Assembly (NCBI GenBank): GCA_021802375.1 | Contig: JAKAAL010000261.1 | Location: 1-6,367 of the forward strand | Source of the DNA: Bacillota bacterium | GTDB lineage: Bacteria > Bacillota_E > Sulfobacillia > Sulfobacillales > Sulfobacillaceae | DNA: 6,367 nucleotides | Direction: 5' to 3' | In this document: positions 5,828 through 6,367 of the stretch, piece by piece | How the letters are laid out: each line of letters starts with the position of its first letter | Position numbering within the stretch: position 1 is the first letter of the stretch | The notes under the pieces: model-generated | The model's database searches: none | What the model saw: the letters and a program-made list of their open reading frames with translations, nothing else | What the model was told of the DNA's origin: nothing | Translations under genes and position numbers: made by a program

Positions 5828-6367
5828 GTGCGCACTCAAAACACTTTAACCGGCCGCGTCGTCGCTCCCTGGAATCCTGCTTATGACGTCTCTCGGGTCG
5901 ACTACAATGCCCGTTTCGCTCCGTTTTTCCCCGACTATATCGTCTATGCGGAAGCCATTGGCGATATCGTGCGGGCACTGACATGGGCTTCCCACCATCA
6001 CATCGAGTTTCGCATTCGTAGTGGCGGACACAGTTACGAGGCTTATTCGCTACTGAACCGCGGACTGGTTATCGACGTCAGTGCACTCCATTTCATTCAC
6101 CGCGAGGAAAGCACCGGGCTCTGGCATATGGGCCCTGGGGCCACGCTCCTCGACGTCTATCAAACCCTTTGGAATCAAGCCCATATGACCATCCCAGGCG
6201 GTTCCTGCCCTACGGTCGGCCTCTCTGGGCTCACATTGGGCGGGGGGGGTGGCCTGACCTCTCGCCAATGTGGGCTCAGCATAGACGCCCTGGCACAAGT
6301 ACAAATGGTCGACGCTCGCGGTCAAACCCTGTACGCTTCCCGCCGAGTCCATCCAGAACTCTTTTGG
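5828..6367 (+). CDS. Berberine-bridge-type FAD-dependent oxidase, N-terminal part (3' end outside window)
   Basis: The 180 visible codons form the FAD-binding (PCMH-type) half of a berberine-bridge-enzyme-like oxidoreductase. After RVDYNARFAPFFPDYIVYAE (23-42) comes RSGGHSYEAYS (64-74), where His68 is the expected site of 8alpha-histidyl FAD attachment. GGSCPTVGLSGLTLGGGGG (124-142) supplies Cys127, the usual site of a second, 6-S-cysteinyl bond, so flavin is probably bound bicovalently. Relatives oxidise sugars, alkaloids or other alcohols with O2; the substrate half is missing, so the reaction is unknown. No signal peptide is seen. The start is GTG 5828, preceded by AGGGAGA seven bases upstream, and it matches where such proteins normally begin. 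Full members are roughly 450-500 residues, so well over half is outside the window. A run of eight G at 6242-6249 encodes part of the Gly loop, and the frame stays intact through it. Confidence 0.9.
   Translation, partial: MRTQNTLTGRVVAPWNPAYDVSRVDYNARFAPFFPDYIVYAEAIGDIVRALTWASHHHIEFRIRSGGHSYEAYSLLNRGLVIDVSALHFIHREESTGLWHMGPGATLLDVYQTLWNQAHMTIPGGSCPTVGLSGLTLGGGGGLTSRQCGLSIDALAQVQMVDARGQTLYASRRVHPELFW

Overview
The window is bacterial chromosomal DNA of moderate GC content, with purine-rich ribosome binding sites (GGAGGA, AAGGAG, AGGGAGA) and one textbook TTGACA-17-TATATT promoter. This suits a Firmicutes-type (Bacillota) organism. An environmental, Sulfobacillus-like acidophile is my impression from the gene set, but no phylogenetic marker here proves it. 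I see no rRNA, tRNA, CRISPR array, transposase or recombinase gene.

Layout: (1) 1-372, minus strand: the first 124 codons of a secreted protein (signal peptide plus a beta-rich domain), cut off by the left edge. (2) 373-575: divergent control region. (3) 576-1670, plus: an enolase-superfamily enzyme of the mandelate racemase/muconate lactonizing group. (4) 1819-2790, plus: a divergent PRPP-synthetase-like protein, followed by a hairpin between convergent genes. (5) 2844-3158, minus: an unrecognised 104-residue protein whose strong promoter is overlapped by a perfect 15+15 bp palindrome, a likely operator. (6) 3287-4222, plus: an SGNH/GDSL hydrolase with an N-terminal beta domain but no signal peptide. 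(7) 4470-5498, minus: an ADP-ribosylglycohydrolase-family protein. (8) 5828-6367, plus: the first 180 codons of a berberine-bridge-type FAD oxidase, cut off by the right edge.

The most striking structural signal is an inverted repeat. Bases 1-29 are the exact reverse complement of 3303-3331, and the match extends to 35 bp with one mismatch. Both copies lie in coding sequence and in the same reading frame (NGIQPTSA). The left copy belongs to a gene that has a signal peptide and first beta domain but runs off the window. The right copy belongs to a gene that has the second beta domain and SGNH catalytic domain but no export signal. Inverting the 3.3 kb between the copies would join them in frame into one complete secreted SGNH hydrolase of about 421 residues. 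This could be a DNA inversion, a 5'-truncated duplicate, or an assembly artefact at the repeat.

The genes do not form one obvious pathway. The enolase-family and PRPP-synthetase-like genes are co-directional but 148 bases apart. The PRPP-synthetase-like protein and the ADP-ribosylglycohydrolase both handle phosphoribosyl or ADP-ribosyl chemistry, which raises a speculative link to ADP-ribose/NAD+ metabolism.
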